Shown here: one piece after another, positions 11,558 through 24,331 of the stretch
How the letters are laid out: each line of letters opens with the position of its first letter
How positions within the stretch are numbered: position 1 is the first letter of the stretch
NCBI GenBank assembly: GCA_963921195.1
Contig: OY992540.1
Coordinates: 20,906,262 to 20,970,261 of the forward strand
Length of the DNA stretch: 64,000 nucleotides
DNA from: Pegoplata infirma
Taxonomy: Eukaryota > Arthropoda > Insecta > Diptera > Anthomyiidae
Direction of reading: 5' to 3'
Program-made: the position numbers and the translations under genes
Notes under the pieces: generated by a model
The model's input: the letters and a program-made list of their open reading frames with translations, nothing else
The model's database searches: none
Told to the model about the DNA's origin: nothing

Positions 11558-13479
11558 ATTTAAATAATAAAACAATTTAAAAAAATTCCATGGTTTAGAA
11601 CAATTCACCTTGAATTACAATTTCTCTACGTGTGGTATTAAAAATATCTATATTTTTTTTAAATGTTTTTTAAAATTTTTTATGCTAAAATTTTTTATGT
11701 TTATTTAAATTTATTTTAACACTAAAAAAATCATTGGGGATTAATTTAGTTTGACAGTAAAAAACAAACAAATGAAATGACACGTGTGTCATTCACTTTT
11801 TTACTACTCAAACACAAGCAAAATTTAAAAAACTAAAAAAAATCTTTTCAAAAAGTATTTATCAAGATTTAGGTCAAATCTATTGAAACGGACGAAAGAA
11901 AAACTCATCATCATATTTTTTTCATGAAATACTACTAGATATTGATAAATACAGTTAGTCTTAGAAATTAACGTACACTAACAAACACAGTATGAGAATT
12001 TAGAAAAATTTCAAAACTTGATAAAAATTTCAAACTTTACGAATTAATTTATTTTGATACCCTCTCGAAAAAATAAAAATTTTAAAAATTATTTTCGGAA
12101 CGGGGAGAAAATTTTGATAAGTCATATTTTCTCCTCATGGGATAAATATTTTTGAGATAGTCCAATTTTTTAAATACATTTTAGAGATATTTCTCGTTAT
12201 CACCCGTCACGGGATAAGTTATTTCGGAACAACCGACAGGAATGCGTCAAATAGGTACAATTCCTTTGTTAAAAAAAAATATTTGTAAAGTTTTTGATGT
12301 CTTTTCAATTTATTTTATAACTGTTTAAATAATTTATTTTATTATGTTTCATTTGTATGTATGGGTAAAATAAATGTAGCTTTTAGCTACACATGATTTC
12401 AAATATTTATATTCAAATACTACTATATTTTATTTTATTATTTTTTTAAATTTTCATGATACAATTTTGAAAATCCCTCTCTACCAAAAAAAAAAAAAAA
12501 ATACAACAGGTGGATCAGCTATTTCGTTAGTCAAAACAATTTGTCAAAATTTAGCATTCAACATCATTATCACAATTGTTAATGAATGCAATTTAAAATT
12601 GTAGATTTCTATGTGGTTTTTAAAAAAAATATTTCTAGTAGCTAAAATTAAACATAATTTAGTCTATTGTTTTCTTGAAAAAAAAAAAACTTTTTTCATA
12701 AATTCTTTTAATTGCCATGTGGGTTGTATGTATGAGGATATATGAAAATTGAGTGATATCTGTCATAAAATGTCATGTTTATGCTTAGTTTTTAGAAAAT
12801 TGATTTAAGTTTTTAAAATGATAGCGTAAATTTTAACGTAAATCACTTAATTTTTATACTTTTTGTTTTTATAAAATAAAAAAGTAGAAATATGAAAAAA
12901 AAAATTCAAACCTAACGAACATTTTTCAGGACTTAAAAAGTCTTACTAAGGTTGGCAACAATGACAAAAAACACAACTCTGTAAATAGTCAAGCTTGATT
13001 AAGTTTGGCCAAATCCTAGAATTTAACAATTTTTTTTTTCATTCTTTACATTTTGGAACACGCTTATTATTTTCTGTTTATATTTACTAATTTTATGTAG
13101 ATTCAGAAAAAAATTATAAAAAAAATTCTGGACTTCATTTGACCCATTTTAAAACTAAACAAAGTTAATCCTAATCTTAATCTGGTCTGCAAAAAACAAG
13201 CCTATTATTTCTCAGAAATAAAAAATAGTAGTATCATAACTTCAGTGGCTTCAGTTCACCTTTGTTGACGCGCAAAAAAAGGGATACGTCTTTTTTTGCA
13301 AAAAAAAAAGTGATGGGAAAGCTATAAAATCATCAAATTTATTATTTTTGGCTGAAGGAGGTTTTGTTTTTCATGATCATATTTCGTTTAGATCAATTTT
13401 TTTTAATTTGTTTTAAAAGAAAATTTTATATTTTTCGTATACATTAGAAGAGAATTTTTTAATAGAACAAATTCTTCCT
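11558..13479. other. AT-rich sequence, no gene seen
   Basis: A/T runs and low-complexity tracts only. No ORF above background. Confidence 0.6.
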
Positions 13480-14340
13480 ACATAAAAAATATGAGATGTT
13501 GATAAATTTTTCGTTAAAAAATTATTTTTTATAGGGAAAATGTCTCAGAATATAAGACTTTTCTTTACGAAAAATGTCTCAGAATCTTTTCATATAGAAA
13601 AATCTTCAGATTTTTAAAAGAAATTAAAAAGAAAATTGTATATTTTTCATATACATAAGAAGAGTCTAAATCTGAGAATTTTTTAATAAAAGAAATTCTT
13701 CCTACATAGAAAATATCAGATTTTGAGACATTTTTCGTCAAAAAATTGTTTATAGGGAATATGTCTCAGAGTATAAGATTTCTTCTTTACGAAAAATGTC
13801 TCAGAATCTGAGACTTTTCGTATAGAAAAATTTTCAGATTCTAAGATTTTTTTCCACAGAAAAAGTCACAGATTCGGAGACATTTCACTATAGAAGGTCT
13901 CATATTTTAAAGTATTATTGAGACATTTTTCCTATAGAGAGGTCTCCGATTATTAGATTTGTTTCGTACTGAAAAAATTTTAGATTCTGAGACTTTTTTT
14001 TTTACAGAAAAAGTCTTAGATTTCTCGACCTTTTTCCAATAGAAAAAGTCTCAGATTCTAAGACCTTTTTCCTAAAGAAAAAAAATTCTAATTCTGAGAT
14101 CTTATTCCTAAAAAAAGGCTCAGATTTTCCTAAAGAAAAAGTCTCAGATTCTGAGAGCTTTTTCTTATATAGAAAAAGTTTAAATTTCTGTCACTTTTTC
14201 TCTAAAGAAGAAGTGACAGATTCTGAGACCTTTTTCCGATTCTGAAATCTTTTCCTATTCTTAGACACTTTTCCTATAGAAAAAGTCGGAGATTCTTTGA
14301 CACTTTTCTAAAGAAAAAGTCCCAGATTCGGAAATGTTTT
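13480..14340. repeat. 35-bp dyad minisatellite, diverged block
   Basis: About 22 units with TCTCAGATTCTGAGA and TTTTTCCTATAGAAAAA. Same layout as the Tak1 block, with different linker bases (CTATA for GTATA, GTCTC for TTCTC). More decayed in the first third. Confidence 0.85.
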
Positions 14341-15400
14341 GATAACAAAATCAGCTTGTAAATTTACTAAAAAAATATGCTGATGCTGAACCCACAATTG
14401 GTAAAGACATCAATTTTTTTTTTTAAAATAATTTAACTGAAATCAGAAAAAAAACAATAAACACTAACTAAAAATTTACTAAAATTTTTTTTGAACGCAT
14501 TTGAAAACCGATTTGCTGAAATTTACTAACATTTTTGTTAATTCTTAGTATAGCGAACAATTTGTTCTAAAAAATTTATTTAAAATGATATTAGAAGAAA
14601 AAATTTCAAAAATATCTCAAAAAGTCTCAAAAATGTTCCGTATTTAAAATTTTATTGGACAATTTTTTTTGCGTTTTTGTAAAATTCTGAGTATTGTAAG
14701 TTGTTTAAGGGGGGTTGGAACTAAAAAAACAGCCATAATATTAACAATTTTTAAGCAGCTATAAAAAAATAAATACGAAATACTGGTTAAACCTGTTTTT
14801 TGAAAGATAAATCATCGTAATATCTTAAAATTTTTTTAACTCGAAATTTGGTCGACTGCAGTTCTACAGAAAAAACTACCGATTTTGATGAATTTTTTTT
14901 TTATATGTCGATTATTAAATTCTCTAGTACTTATCGAGGTAATTTTAATAATTTTGTTTTTTTTTTGCTTCATTGTGCACATTTAATGTTTACCTGTCTG
15001 GATATTTTTAAACAATTAGTAAAAAATAAACCTTAAAATTAATGGAAAACAATTTTCAACAAAAACATGAAAACAAATATTTAAAAAATTCAGACAAATT
15101 GTCAGGTATTGTCATTCAACTGTGACAACAACAAATAAAAAATGGAAACACAAGAAAAATTAAGAAAAAATCATAAAAGAAAATTGTTGTTGATGACACA
15201 GTCGATCGATCGTAAAATAGTCTGTTTACTTTTATTATTCTCTTGCTCTCAATAATCATTAAAAATTTAACCCTTTTAGTACCGACTTTTTGGGGCTAGA
15301 AAATGTTTAAAATACGTTCTTTTTAGTGGGTCTATTGCAACACCTAGAAAATAAAAGCTTAGCTTCGCTCAATATTACAAAATTGGTCTGAAATCTGAAA
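14341..15400. other. AT-rich sequence, no gene seen
   Basis: One stretch (14730-14930) weakly repeats 7690-7880: shared AACAGCC, a GATTATTAAATTCTCTAG segment and CTTATCGAGG / CTTGTCGTGG. This is an old direct repeat. No gene. Confidence 0.5.
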
Positions 15401-15435
15401 AAATTTTGCGATCAATAAAAACTTCATATCAGTAC

Positions 15436-15850
15436 ACAGAAAATAAAATCGTCAAATTTAAATCAACAAACATCAATTGTAAGTCAACCAAACATGATAT
15501 CAACCAAACATTTAGTAAAAACGGCCGCCTGTTAGTCCATTACACAAAACTTCGATTTTGTTTTCAACAAACTCAGTCAAGTAATTTTATTTCAAAACTC
15601 TTTTATCATGTCAACAAAAAGTGTTTGTGTTTGTTGAATTTCTTTGTTGATAAAAAAAATTCATTTGTCAGATCAACAAATTGTGTTTGTTGAATATCTT
15701 TGTTGAAAAAAAAATAAGATTTTTTACTTTTGTCAGATCAACAAATTGTGTTTGTGTTTGTTGAATTTCTTTGTTGAATAAAAACAAAATTCTTTTTTCA
15801 ACAATCAAAATTTACAAACGTTTGTTGATATTACAAATTTCCGTATAGGA
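15436..15850. repeat. Local tandem repeats of TTTGTTGAATTTCTTTGTTG
   Basis: Three or four units of about 56-60 bp with CAGATCAACAAATTGTGTTT followed by GTTGAATTTCTTTGTTGA, at 15610-15800. Starts with ACACAGAAAA like other MITEs here, but no matching right end was found. Confidence 0.6.
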
Positions 15851-15929
15851 GCACTTTCAGTGAAAAAAAAAATTTGTATTCACAAATATGGGGGTCAATA
15901 TAACAATTCGTTTTTTTTTGTGTAAAGTT

Positions 15930-16420
15930 AATTCGAGTACACTGAATTCAATGGTGCTAGCCGAAATATTGGTCTAGAACCGCACAAAGTATATATATTC
16001 ATGATCCTCGATCGATTTTAAGACGATCTAGCGATGTCCGTCCGTCCGTCTGTTCGTTCGTCCGTCTGTCTGTCTGTTGAAAACACGCTAAATTTTGAAA
16101 GACTTTACGGAGGCTCCTGAAGTTTGGAATATATGTTGGGCATTTACCTGGTCAAGTTGGTATTGCAATCCAGCGAAATCGGTCCAGTGGTTCAAAATTT
16201 ATGAGCAAAATACTGAATTTCGGCAAGGGGTTTTCGTGAATTTATGAGATAAAAACCACGCTTACTTTCGAAAGACAATTCTGAGGATGCTGAAGCTTGG
16301 CATATATATATTTCGTTTCTCTGGCATAGTTCGTATTGAATTTCAGCCAAATAGGTCTTGTGGCTCAAAAGTTATTAGCAAAACCGTGAATTTCAGATTA
16401 GTTTCACATTAAATTCACGT
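15930..16420 (-). repeat. P-family-related repeat, reverse orientation
   Basis: GAAATATTGGTCTAGAACCG, GATCTAGCGATGTCCGTCCG and the CTGTCTGTTGAAAACACGC segment. Two similar ~150-bp subunits (TGAAGTTTGGAATATAT and TGAAGCTTGGCATATAT). Confidence 0.7.
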
Positions 16421-16728
16421 GTTGAATGAAAACCCGTTAAACATGTTTTAAAAACTTTGGTAAATCACAAAAATATTTTACAGCGTGTTTTTGTCACTCA
16501 AAAATATTTTTACACTAAAAAAAAAAATACACTCGAAAAAAATTTTACTTCAAACAAAAATTTCCACTCAAAAAAAATTTGGTCAATTATTTTTTTTTTC
16601 AAAAATTACTAAAAAAAGAGTTGTTTTACACAAAATAAAATATTTCTAATCAAAAATGTAATTTTTTTCACGTTAGAAAATTAAGTATAACTTTAAAAGG
16701 GCATAGAGGGTATTCATAGATTCGGCTA

Positions 16729-17324
16729 ACAAGGGAAGTCTCCCTAGTGTCACCCGCGGATCTTTATGGAATTGATTTTATTTTGTAGAGCAGAAAAAAT
16801 AAAGGGACACGTATTTTTTTTAGCGGCCCAAATTCATATTTAGGGGGTAAAAAGGAGGGGGGAAGACAAGGCCATTTTTCAGTTTTTTTCGTTTATCTCC
16901 TATATTATGTAAAGAAACATAGTCATGTTACATACCAAATGAAAGGTCTTTGGAAAACCTATCTACGTGTTCTAAGAACGTGTCCAAACATGCACAACTT
17001 TTCGTCATATTGAGTAAAATACCAAAATTTTAGGACAATTTTGTTAATAAGTCGAAAAATATTAACTTCTTTGGCCCGTTGATACTTAGCACCATGAGAT
17101 AGGTATTTTTAATACCTTTAATCTGATACCACACATGCCTATATTAATTTTGTTTATATAGGCGTAAATCGTAAAAAACTGAAAAAGGTCAATTTTCCCC
17201 CATTCAAATCGACCCCCCCTAAAAATTAATTTGGGCCGCTATAAAAAAATACGTGTCGAATTAATTTTCGACATATCCAAATTTCATGAAGATCGGAGGC
17301 TGACACCAGGGAGACTTCCCTTGT
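16729..17324. mobile_element. ACAAGGGAAGTCTCCC-ended MITE, copy 1
   Basis: 596 bp, ends ACAAGGGAAGTCTCCCT / AGGGAGACTTCCCTTGT. Contains GGGACACGTATTTTTTTTAG and its partial inverse near the right end. No ORF. TSD not clear. Confidence 0.85.
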
Positions 17325-18689
17325 AAGTCGAATTTAACTTTTCTACTTGTTTTTTTTTTTTAAATGTTTTATTTAATATTAATTTATCAAAATGTGTAGA
17401 ATATGTTACGAGACAAACAGAAGCAAAAGTTTTCGAAAAAAAAAATTTTTAGCGGAAATTTTTTTTCAAGTTTAAGGGTCAGAATCTGCCGAGATCAAAC
17501 CTCAATAACTCGAGAAATAAGCAATGTATGAACGTGATGTTGAATGCGTTAGATAGGTCTTCAAAATACCTTTCATTTAATTGTTTTAAAGCTTTTGTTA
17601 AACTTGTGCTCACTGTAGTGTACAACGAATGTCAATGGGTTAAACAATGAAAATGACTCATATATTTAACATATTCCAATTTAAATCTTAAACGCAATAG
17701 ATTTTCATGATGATCATACGCAAAATAAATAAAATTTCTCGACGATATGACGACAAGCAAGAAAATTTTGACGCATATTTTTCACAGAACACTTAATTAA
17801 AAAACCAAAAAAAAAAATAATTACTTAAATTTTTTGTGAGTGTATTTTTTTTTTAATTTTAAAAAGATCATAAAAATACTGATTACACATTTTTTTTTTA
17901 AAATATAGATTTTTTTTTTAATTTTATGTTGAACTTTCTGTCAAGTGTTTTTGTTTTCTCAGAAGAACTAATATCGTAAATTTTCATCAAAATAGAAAAG
18001 AAGAAAAATAAATTTATTTCAAAATTTGTAATTGTTGATGATGTATTTTCTATTCGCTCGTTGGTGTTTATTTGGGTTTGTGTGTTTTTATTTCATTTTT
18101 ATTTTCAGATGATGATGAAAACTTTTTTTTCTACTTTAAATACATAAATCTAAATCAAATTGTTGCATTTTTATAATATTTCACATCTAATATATAAATA
18201 ATTTTATTCAAGTGTATGCAACAGATGTCTTTTATTTTATTTCAATATTCAAAAAAAAATAAATATATAATGTGTAAAATTTTCAAAATGCAAAATGGTA
18301 TTTTAATTTTACACTATAGTTCATTACAATTAAAACCGTTTTGTAATGCTTTCGCCCCTGCAATGAAAATACAAATCAATGCGTCATATTAAAAATATTA
18401 GAATTTTGAAATTAAAATTCAGTTCAAATTTTTAATGCATTAAACAGTGGAACATAGATTTTGGAGCAGAGCAGATAATCGAAGATTTATTCGGGCATGA
18501 GGAACTCATATATGAAATCTGTTTGACTTGTTCAGCTATACACAGAAAAAAAAATGTTTGTCTCATGTTTAACTTAAACGTTGTTGTCTTAACAAAGAAT
18601 TTATTTGTATTGACAAATTGTGTTGTTGAATGAAATTAATTAATTTCTTTATCAATACAATTAATACAAGAAGGTTTTAATTTAAACTA
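17325..18689. other. AT-rich sequence, no gene seen
   Basis: Long T-runs and a TACACAGAAAAAAAAATG start near 18539 that may begin another MITE interrupted by the next element. No gene. Confidence 0.5.
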
Positions 18690-19769
18690 ACAAGGGAAGT
18701 CTGCCTAGTGTCACCCGCGGATCTTTATGGAATTGGTTTTATTTTGTAGATCAGAAAAAATAAAGGGACACGTATTTTTTTTAGCGGCCCAAATTCATAT
18801 TTAGGGGTAAAAAGGAGGGGGGAAGACAAGGCCATTTTTCAGTTTTTTCGTTTATCTCCCATATAATGCAAAGAAACCTAGTCATGTTACATACCAAATG
18901 AAAGGTCTTTGGAAAACCTATCTACGTGTGCTAAGAACGTGTGCAAACATGAACAACTTTTCGTCATATTGAGTAAAATACCAAAATTTTAGGACAATTT
19001 TGTTAATAAGTCGAAAAATATTAACTTCTTTGGCCCGTTGTTAGCACCACGAGATAGGTCCCAGCAAAAACATGGTAATGAGTTGTGAAAAGTAATCATT
19101 ACCAAGTACATTATTTATAATGAGTACATATTACCATTAACATTATTTTAAGCCTAAAAGTAACTACTTTTCAGTAATATACTATAAAGTACTTTCAAGT
19201 AATAATATCTCCTTGCACTTGAATTTTTTAACCTTTACAATTCAATTAACTTAAAAAATACTTAAAAACTTTATAAAAATTGCTCAATTTTTTATTTTTA
19301 ATATAAACAATTTAAATTTTAAATGTTTTAATTAACTAATTATTTAACTTCTTATTGGTAATGGATGTTTACTCCTTATTAGTAATCCGAGTCAGTAACT
19401 ACTACTCCATACTCTTCACTAATTATTTTTGTCTCACTCCCTTGTAAAAATAACTAGTGTTTCATTCAATAAGTAACTACTTATTAACAGTTGTTTCGGA
19501 TTACAAAACCCATTACTGGTAATGCCAAATTTTGCTGGGGTATTTTTAATACCTTTTATCTGATACCACACATGCCTATATTAATTTTGTTTAAATAGGC
19601 GTAAATCGTAAGAAACTGAAAAAGGTCAATTTCCCCCCATACAAATCGACCCCTCCGAAAAATGAGTTTGGGCCGCCAAAAAAAATACGTGTCGAATTAA
19701 TTTTCGTTCTTAACAACATATCCAAATTTCATGAAGATCGGAGGGTGACACCAGGGAGACTTCCCTTGT
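18690..19769. mobile_element. ACAAGGGAAGTCTCCC-ended MITE, copy 2, interrupted
   Basis: Same family as 16729-17324 in the same orientation. 600 bp after removing the 480-bp insertion at 19060-19539. Confidence 0.88.
19060..19539. mobile_element. CCCAGCAAAA-ended MITE nested in copy 2
   Basis: 480 bp with ends CCCAGCAAAA / TTTTGCTGGG. The uninterrupted site GATAGGTATTTTTAAT is present in copy 1 near 17099, so the insertion is exact; it leaves GT on both sides. Interior is rich in AGTAACTACTT and GGTAATG. Confidence 0.9.
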
Positions 19770-19797
19770 AAGCCAAAAAAACATTCTTTCCTATATA

Positions 19798-20194
19798 CAC
19801 TAAGAAAATTATGTCATTAACTGTTTGTAGGTTATTTTAAAAAGTAATCAGTAAAGTTATTTTAAAAGAAAAATCATTAATTTTATTAAGGACTTCTTAT
19901 TTTCTACTGTTTCTGTAGTTAAAAAAAATAATTTACTGTATTAAAAACGAATTTTCTGTTACATTTAATTTCGGCAGTAAAAAATTTCTTCTACAGTTTT
20001 ACTGTTTTTCAATACAAAATAACTGAATATTCACTAGTTTTTTTAATTTTTTGGTTAGTCAATAAATTAGCATTTAAAATTGACTGTAATATGTTTTTAT
20101 TTTAAATGAAAAAACAGTGGAATGGTTTTTAAATAAAATTTCATTTGTTTTAAGTGAATATTCACTGGAATTTACCTACATAATTTTTTGAGTG
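19798..20194. mobile_element. CACT-ended MITE
   Basis: 397 bp, ends CACTAAGAAAATTATGT / ACATAATTTTTTGAGTG. TA on the left, AT on the right, so the duplication is imperfect. Same end type as 24016 and 56771. Confidence 0.75.
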
Positions 20195-20258
20195 ATGCTT
20201 TTGAGTTGTTGCTCAAGCAAAAACTCAAACTCAACTTTTAAATTTCCCAAGTTTCCGG

Positions 20259-20938
20259 TCAAACTTTTATTCTACGATACCTAAAAGGTATGTGGTAAAA
20301 ATTTGAGGTCAATCGGATTAAATTAAAAATTTTTTCAAATATTAAATTTCCGAAAAAAAAATGGTGAAAAAAATCCGCGATTTTTTTATTTTTTTTGTAA
20401 AAAAAATGTTCGTTCTTGTTTAAATACCATTTGGTGTTCAATTCTGCTCACATATGTCAACCAGCAGCCTAATTAAAGCATTATGTATTTTTAGGTTATG
20501 TTGAATGTACACAGAGAAAAATAAATTTCCAACTGAATTCTTCAGTTGTATCAACTCAAAATTCAGTTGCTGCTACTCCATTTCGCTGAGGCAAACGAAT
20601 TTTTTAGTTGTTTCTATTAAAAGTCAGTTGTATTAACAAAATTTAGTTGCAACTACCGATATTCAGTTGTTACAACCTTAATACAAATTCATCAACCGAA
20701 TTTTTGTTGCAACAACTGAATTTCAGTTGGAAATTAGCAAATTTGTTTTCTGTGTGTAGCAACATTTTCGAGGCGTTCTTACATTTTCGTTCATAAATTT
20801 TGAACCGCTGAACCAATATCGCTCAAACGCAATAACAAACTTTTTGGGGCAACAACAAGTTAATATTTTTTCGTCATATCAACAGACAGATGGACATCGC
20901 TATAATGTCTTAGAATCGATCACTGGTCATAATATATA
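20259..20938 (+). repeat. P-family repeat with a nested MITE
   Basis: Contains AATACCATTTGGTGTTCAAT, TTTTTAGGTTATGTTGAATG, ACCGCTGAACCAATATCGCT and GACATCGCTATAATGTCTT, as in 27100-27720. Cut by 20510-20756, then by the foldback element at 20939. Confidence 0.8.
20510..20756. mobile_element. CACAGA-ended MITE with TA duplication
   Basis: 247 bp, CACAGAGAAAAATAAATTTC ... GTTTTCTGTGTG. TA at both flanks; the uninterrupted GTTGAATGTA site is in the 27.3-kb copy. Interior: many CAGTTG/CAACTG motifs. Confidence 0.8.
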
Positions 20939-22271
20939 CATTAAAGGTGTCCTAACGACTAAGGCAATTTTTCAAAATCACTTTTTAATACTTGGTAGGG
21001 TCCTAAATTGTAGTTTTGTATCTAAAAATGAGTGAGCCAAAATTTGGAGACAATCGGATAAAAATAACTCGTGCCGAAAATGGATTGAAGTTTTGGGACA
21101 CTCTTATCTGATGAAAAAACACGTTTTTTCTAGTTTTTTGAAAAATATTGGTATATGCTATTTTTTGTTAATTTTTTTGTTAAGTAATATGAAAATGGTA
21201 ACAAATTACCTTTCCAAAAAGCTTAAAGAAATTCAAATCGGATGAAAAATAAGCATTTTACGCATACATGCCCCAGACCATTGCATGGTTTTTAAAGCCA
21301 AAATTTTAAAATTTTCAAAATTTTTAGGCAAAAAAATTAAAAAAAAATAATTTTACTTTATAATTATATTAAATACATGTTATAGATAAAAACTAAGAGA
21401 TATGGTAGTCTAACTTTTTTTTTCATTTGGCGTGGGTAGTGATATAATTTCCGCGGATTCCAAAGAAAATGAGTTTTTCTAAAATAATTTAGCAAATATG
21501 GGAAACAATTTTCTGTATTGTATTATACGAAGTGAAATACATAAATTCTGTAAATTTTTTGAGAATTCGGGCATCTTTAACCCCTTTTCGTCGAGGTGAA
21601 ATGACAAATTTGAGACGTTATACATTTCTATAATACAAAAATATCTGCATATATCCGATATCTCAAAAGTTACAGAATTTACGTTTTACACTTCAATCCG
21701 CACAATAGAGCACAAATTTTCAAAAATTTGCTTAATTATTGTAGAAAAACGCATTTTATTTGGAATCCGCGGAAATTTTATCACTACCCGCGCCAAATAA
21801 AAAAAAAGCTTGACTACCATATCTGCTATTTTTAATCTTAAACATGTTTTCAATTTGATCATAAAGTAAAATTTAATTTTTACTATTTTTTTGCCTAAAA
21901 ATTTAAAAATTTTTGAAATTCTGGCTCTAAAAACCATACAATGGTCTGGGGCATGTATGTGTAAAATGCTTATTTTTCATCCGATTTTAATTTTATTAGT
22001 CGTTTTGAAAAGGTAATTTAGTACCATTTTCATATTATTTCACAAAAAATTTAACAAAAAATATCAAATACCAATGTTGTTCAAAAAACTAGAAAATACG
22101 AGTTTTTCGTTCTTATAAGAATGTCCCAAAACTTCAATCCATTTTCGGCACGAGTTATTTTTAGCCGATTGTCCCCAAATTTTGGCTCACTCATTTTTAG
22201 ATACTAAAGAACAATATAGGACCCTACCAGGTATAAAAAGGTGATTTTCGTTTTTAAGGACACCTCTAATA
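20939..22271. mobile_element. Foldback element with ~650-bp inverted arms
   Basis: Ends CATTAAAGGTGTCCT / AGGACACCTCTAATA, TA at both sides. Arms pair nearly along their whole length (CACTACCCGCGCC with GGCGTGGGTAGTG; CATGCCCCAGACCATTGC with its complement). Centre near 21600. No coding frame. Confidence 0.88.
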
Positions 22272-23514
22272 TACATAGTACGTTCAAGAAATTAAAAAAA
22301 AAAACTTAAAACTTATTTCCTTTACCCCTTTAAAAGAGCTTGACACAAACTTTCATTTAAAATTATTTTGAGCCAAATCCGAGCATTTAAACCGTGTCGT
22401 CCTTCGATTAAAGTTTGGGATTTTTTAGAAAATTGGTGAAAACTTTAAGCATTGATCGAAGGGCGCCATGAGTTCAAATGTTTTGATTTGGCTCAAATTA
22501 AGTTTAAATAAAGGTTTGTCTGAACTCTATGAAATAGTCAGTGGAAAAAAACTTTTGAGATTTTTTTTTTAATTTCTTGAACTTAGGAATTTTTAAATTT
22601 GTTGACATATTTCAAACGGCGATATCTCCAAAACCGCTGGATCGATTTCAAAAATTTTTTGATATTTGTATTAAGCCAAAGTTAATAAAAATAATGTAAC
22701 GTGAGATAATAATCCGAAATTTTTGTGGAAAATTTTCGAAAATCCTAAAATTTGATTGAAAAGCGCCACAGGGGTAAAATGGTCGAACTTGGCTCAAATT
22801 AAGTTTAAATGAAAATTTTGAAATTTAAATTATAATTATAATTAATTTTTATTAAAAAAAATTGTTTTATTACATTTGCTAAATAATCTTGACAATGGAA
22901 TCGGAAAAGTTCCGAAACACGTGTCGATTAAAACTTGCAAAAATGAACAACTTAAATAAATTTAAAACAGAAAAATAATTTTCTTGAAAATTATTCTATG
23001 AGAGTATCATAATTTTTTATTAGAAAATAATGACCTCGAGCTAGAATAAACCTAATCAAAATATTTTGATTTTTTTAAAAAACGTAGGAAAAAAACTAGA
23101 ATAATTGTATTTATGTTTCAAGCTCTATGAAATAGGAAAAGTTTTTGGGTTTTTTTTTAATTTTTTTTTTTTTTGCAAATTTTAAATAGCGATATCTCGA
23201 AAACCGATCGACGGATTTTCTTTTTTTTTTTGTGATTCGTGTACAGCGCATAAAAATTAATAAATACAATTTTAAATTTTTTTTTTTAAATATTCAAAAA
23301 TTTAAATTTTACAATATTAAAAAATTTGTCGGTTTTGATGGCTTGGTCCACAAAAGTAAAAATTCATATATCTCGAGAAGGCAATTTGATACAATTTTTC
23401 TGATGACAGATTCGTGTTTCGAAGGCCAAAATACTGTAGAAAATGTACCCTAGAATCCTGTGCAAAATAAGTTGATTTTTGTAGAGTAGTGTATGTTATA
23501 GTTTTTTATTTTTA
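22272..23514. repeat. Degenerate repeats with GATATCTC...AAACCG motifs
   Basis: TTGGCTCAAATTAAGTTTAA occurs near 22490 and 22793; GCGATATCTCCAAAACCGCT at 22620; a related GCGATATCTCGAAAACCG near 23190. 23340-23494 is a diverged direct repeat of 24961-25112 (GATGACAGATTCGTGTTT). No gene. Confidence 0.6.
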
Positions 23515-23955
23515 CCGTGATTGCCTTTTTAACAGACAGACGGATATCGCTAGTTCGGGTTAAAATTGACCGAAGATCACGAATGTACATATCGCTCATT
23601 TACTTGTATAGTGTCATAACTCAAAATATGTCGTTTTTGGGTAAACCATACAGAATTATTTGTTATATCCTGCTTTATATTGTGTTAAAAATTCGTATTA
23701 ATATCTTCTAAACTCACAGTTTGAGAAGAGAAAACACCATTATAACATTTTCTATGTACGGGCCTTTTGCAATATAAAACAAGTTTCAATGGTAAACTTT
23801 AAACAGGTTTTCTGTAAAATCAAACATTTTGCGTTATGACACTATACAAGTAAATGAGCGATATATATTTTATGGTGTGCGAGACCGATATTTTTAAAAG
23901 TAAATGATAAACTTTTGTATACCCTCTACTACTGAATGAAGTGTATAAAAATTAT
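23515..23955 (+). repeat. P-family fragment with a nested MITE
   Basis: AACAGACAGACGGATATCGC before, and GAGACCGATATTTTTAAAAG plus TATACCCTC after, the 23592-23861 insertion. Confidence 0.7.
23592..23861. mobile_element. Short TA-inserting MITE
   Basis: 270 bp. The first ~30 bases (TCGCTCATTTACTTGTATAG) are the exact inverse of the last ~30 (CTATACAAGTAAATGAGCGA). TA on both sides. Confidence 0.9.
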
Positions 23956-24015
23956 AAAGGATTCTTTCAGCTTGCTCTAAATTTTTAAATGCTGAGCAGA
24001 TCCAGAATTGTTCCA

Positions 24016-24311
24016 CACTCAAAAAATTATGTTAGTAAAATCAACTGAAAATGTCAGTTAAAATAACTACTGAATAAAAAAACTGAAAATTTTTCAGATA
24101 TAAAAAAAATAAAATTAACTACTTTAAATAACTGTTACTACATTACAGTACCTTTTCGTTAGTTGTTCAAAAAACCGACTTAAAATAACTAACAGAAATA
24201 GTTGTTTGATATTTTTCATACAAAAACAACTGACTTTGTAGTTAAAAACAACTAACTACTGTAAAATATACAAACAACTAACATGTAGTAACTTACATAA
24301 TTTTCTGAGTG
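24016..24311. mobile_element. CACT-ended MITE with CA duplication
   Basis: 296 bp, CACTCAAAAAATTATGTTAG ... TTACATAATTTTCTGAGTG, CA on each side. Interior of GTTAGTT/AACTAAC motifs as in 56771-57349. Confidence 0.88.
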
Positions 24312-24331
24312 CACGAACATTTTTTAATAAT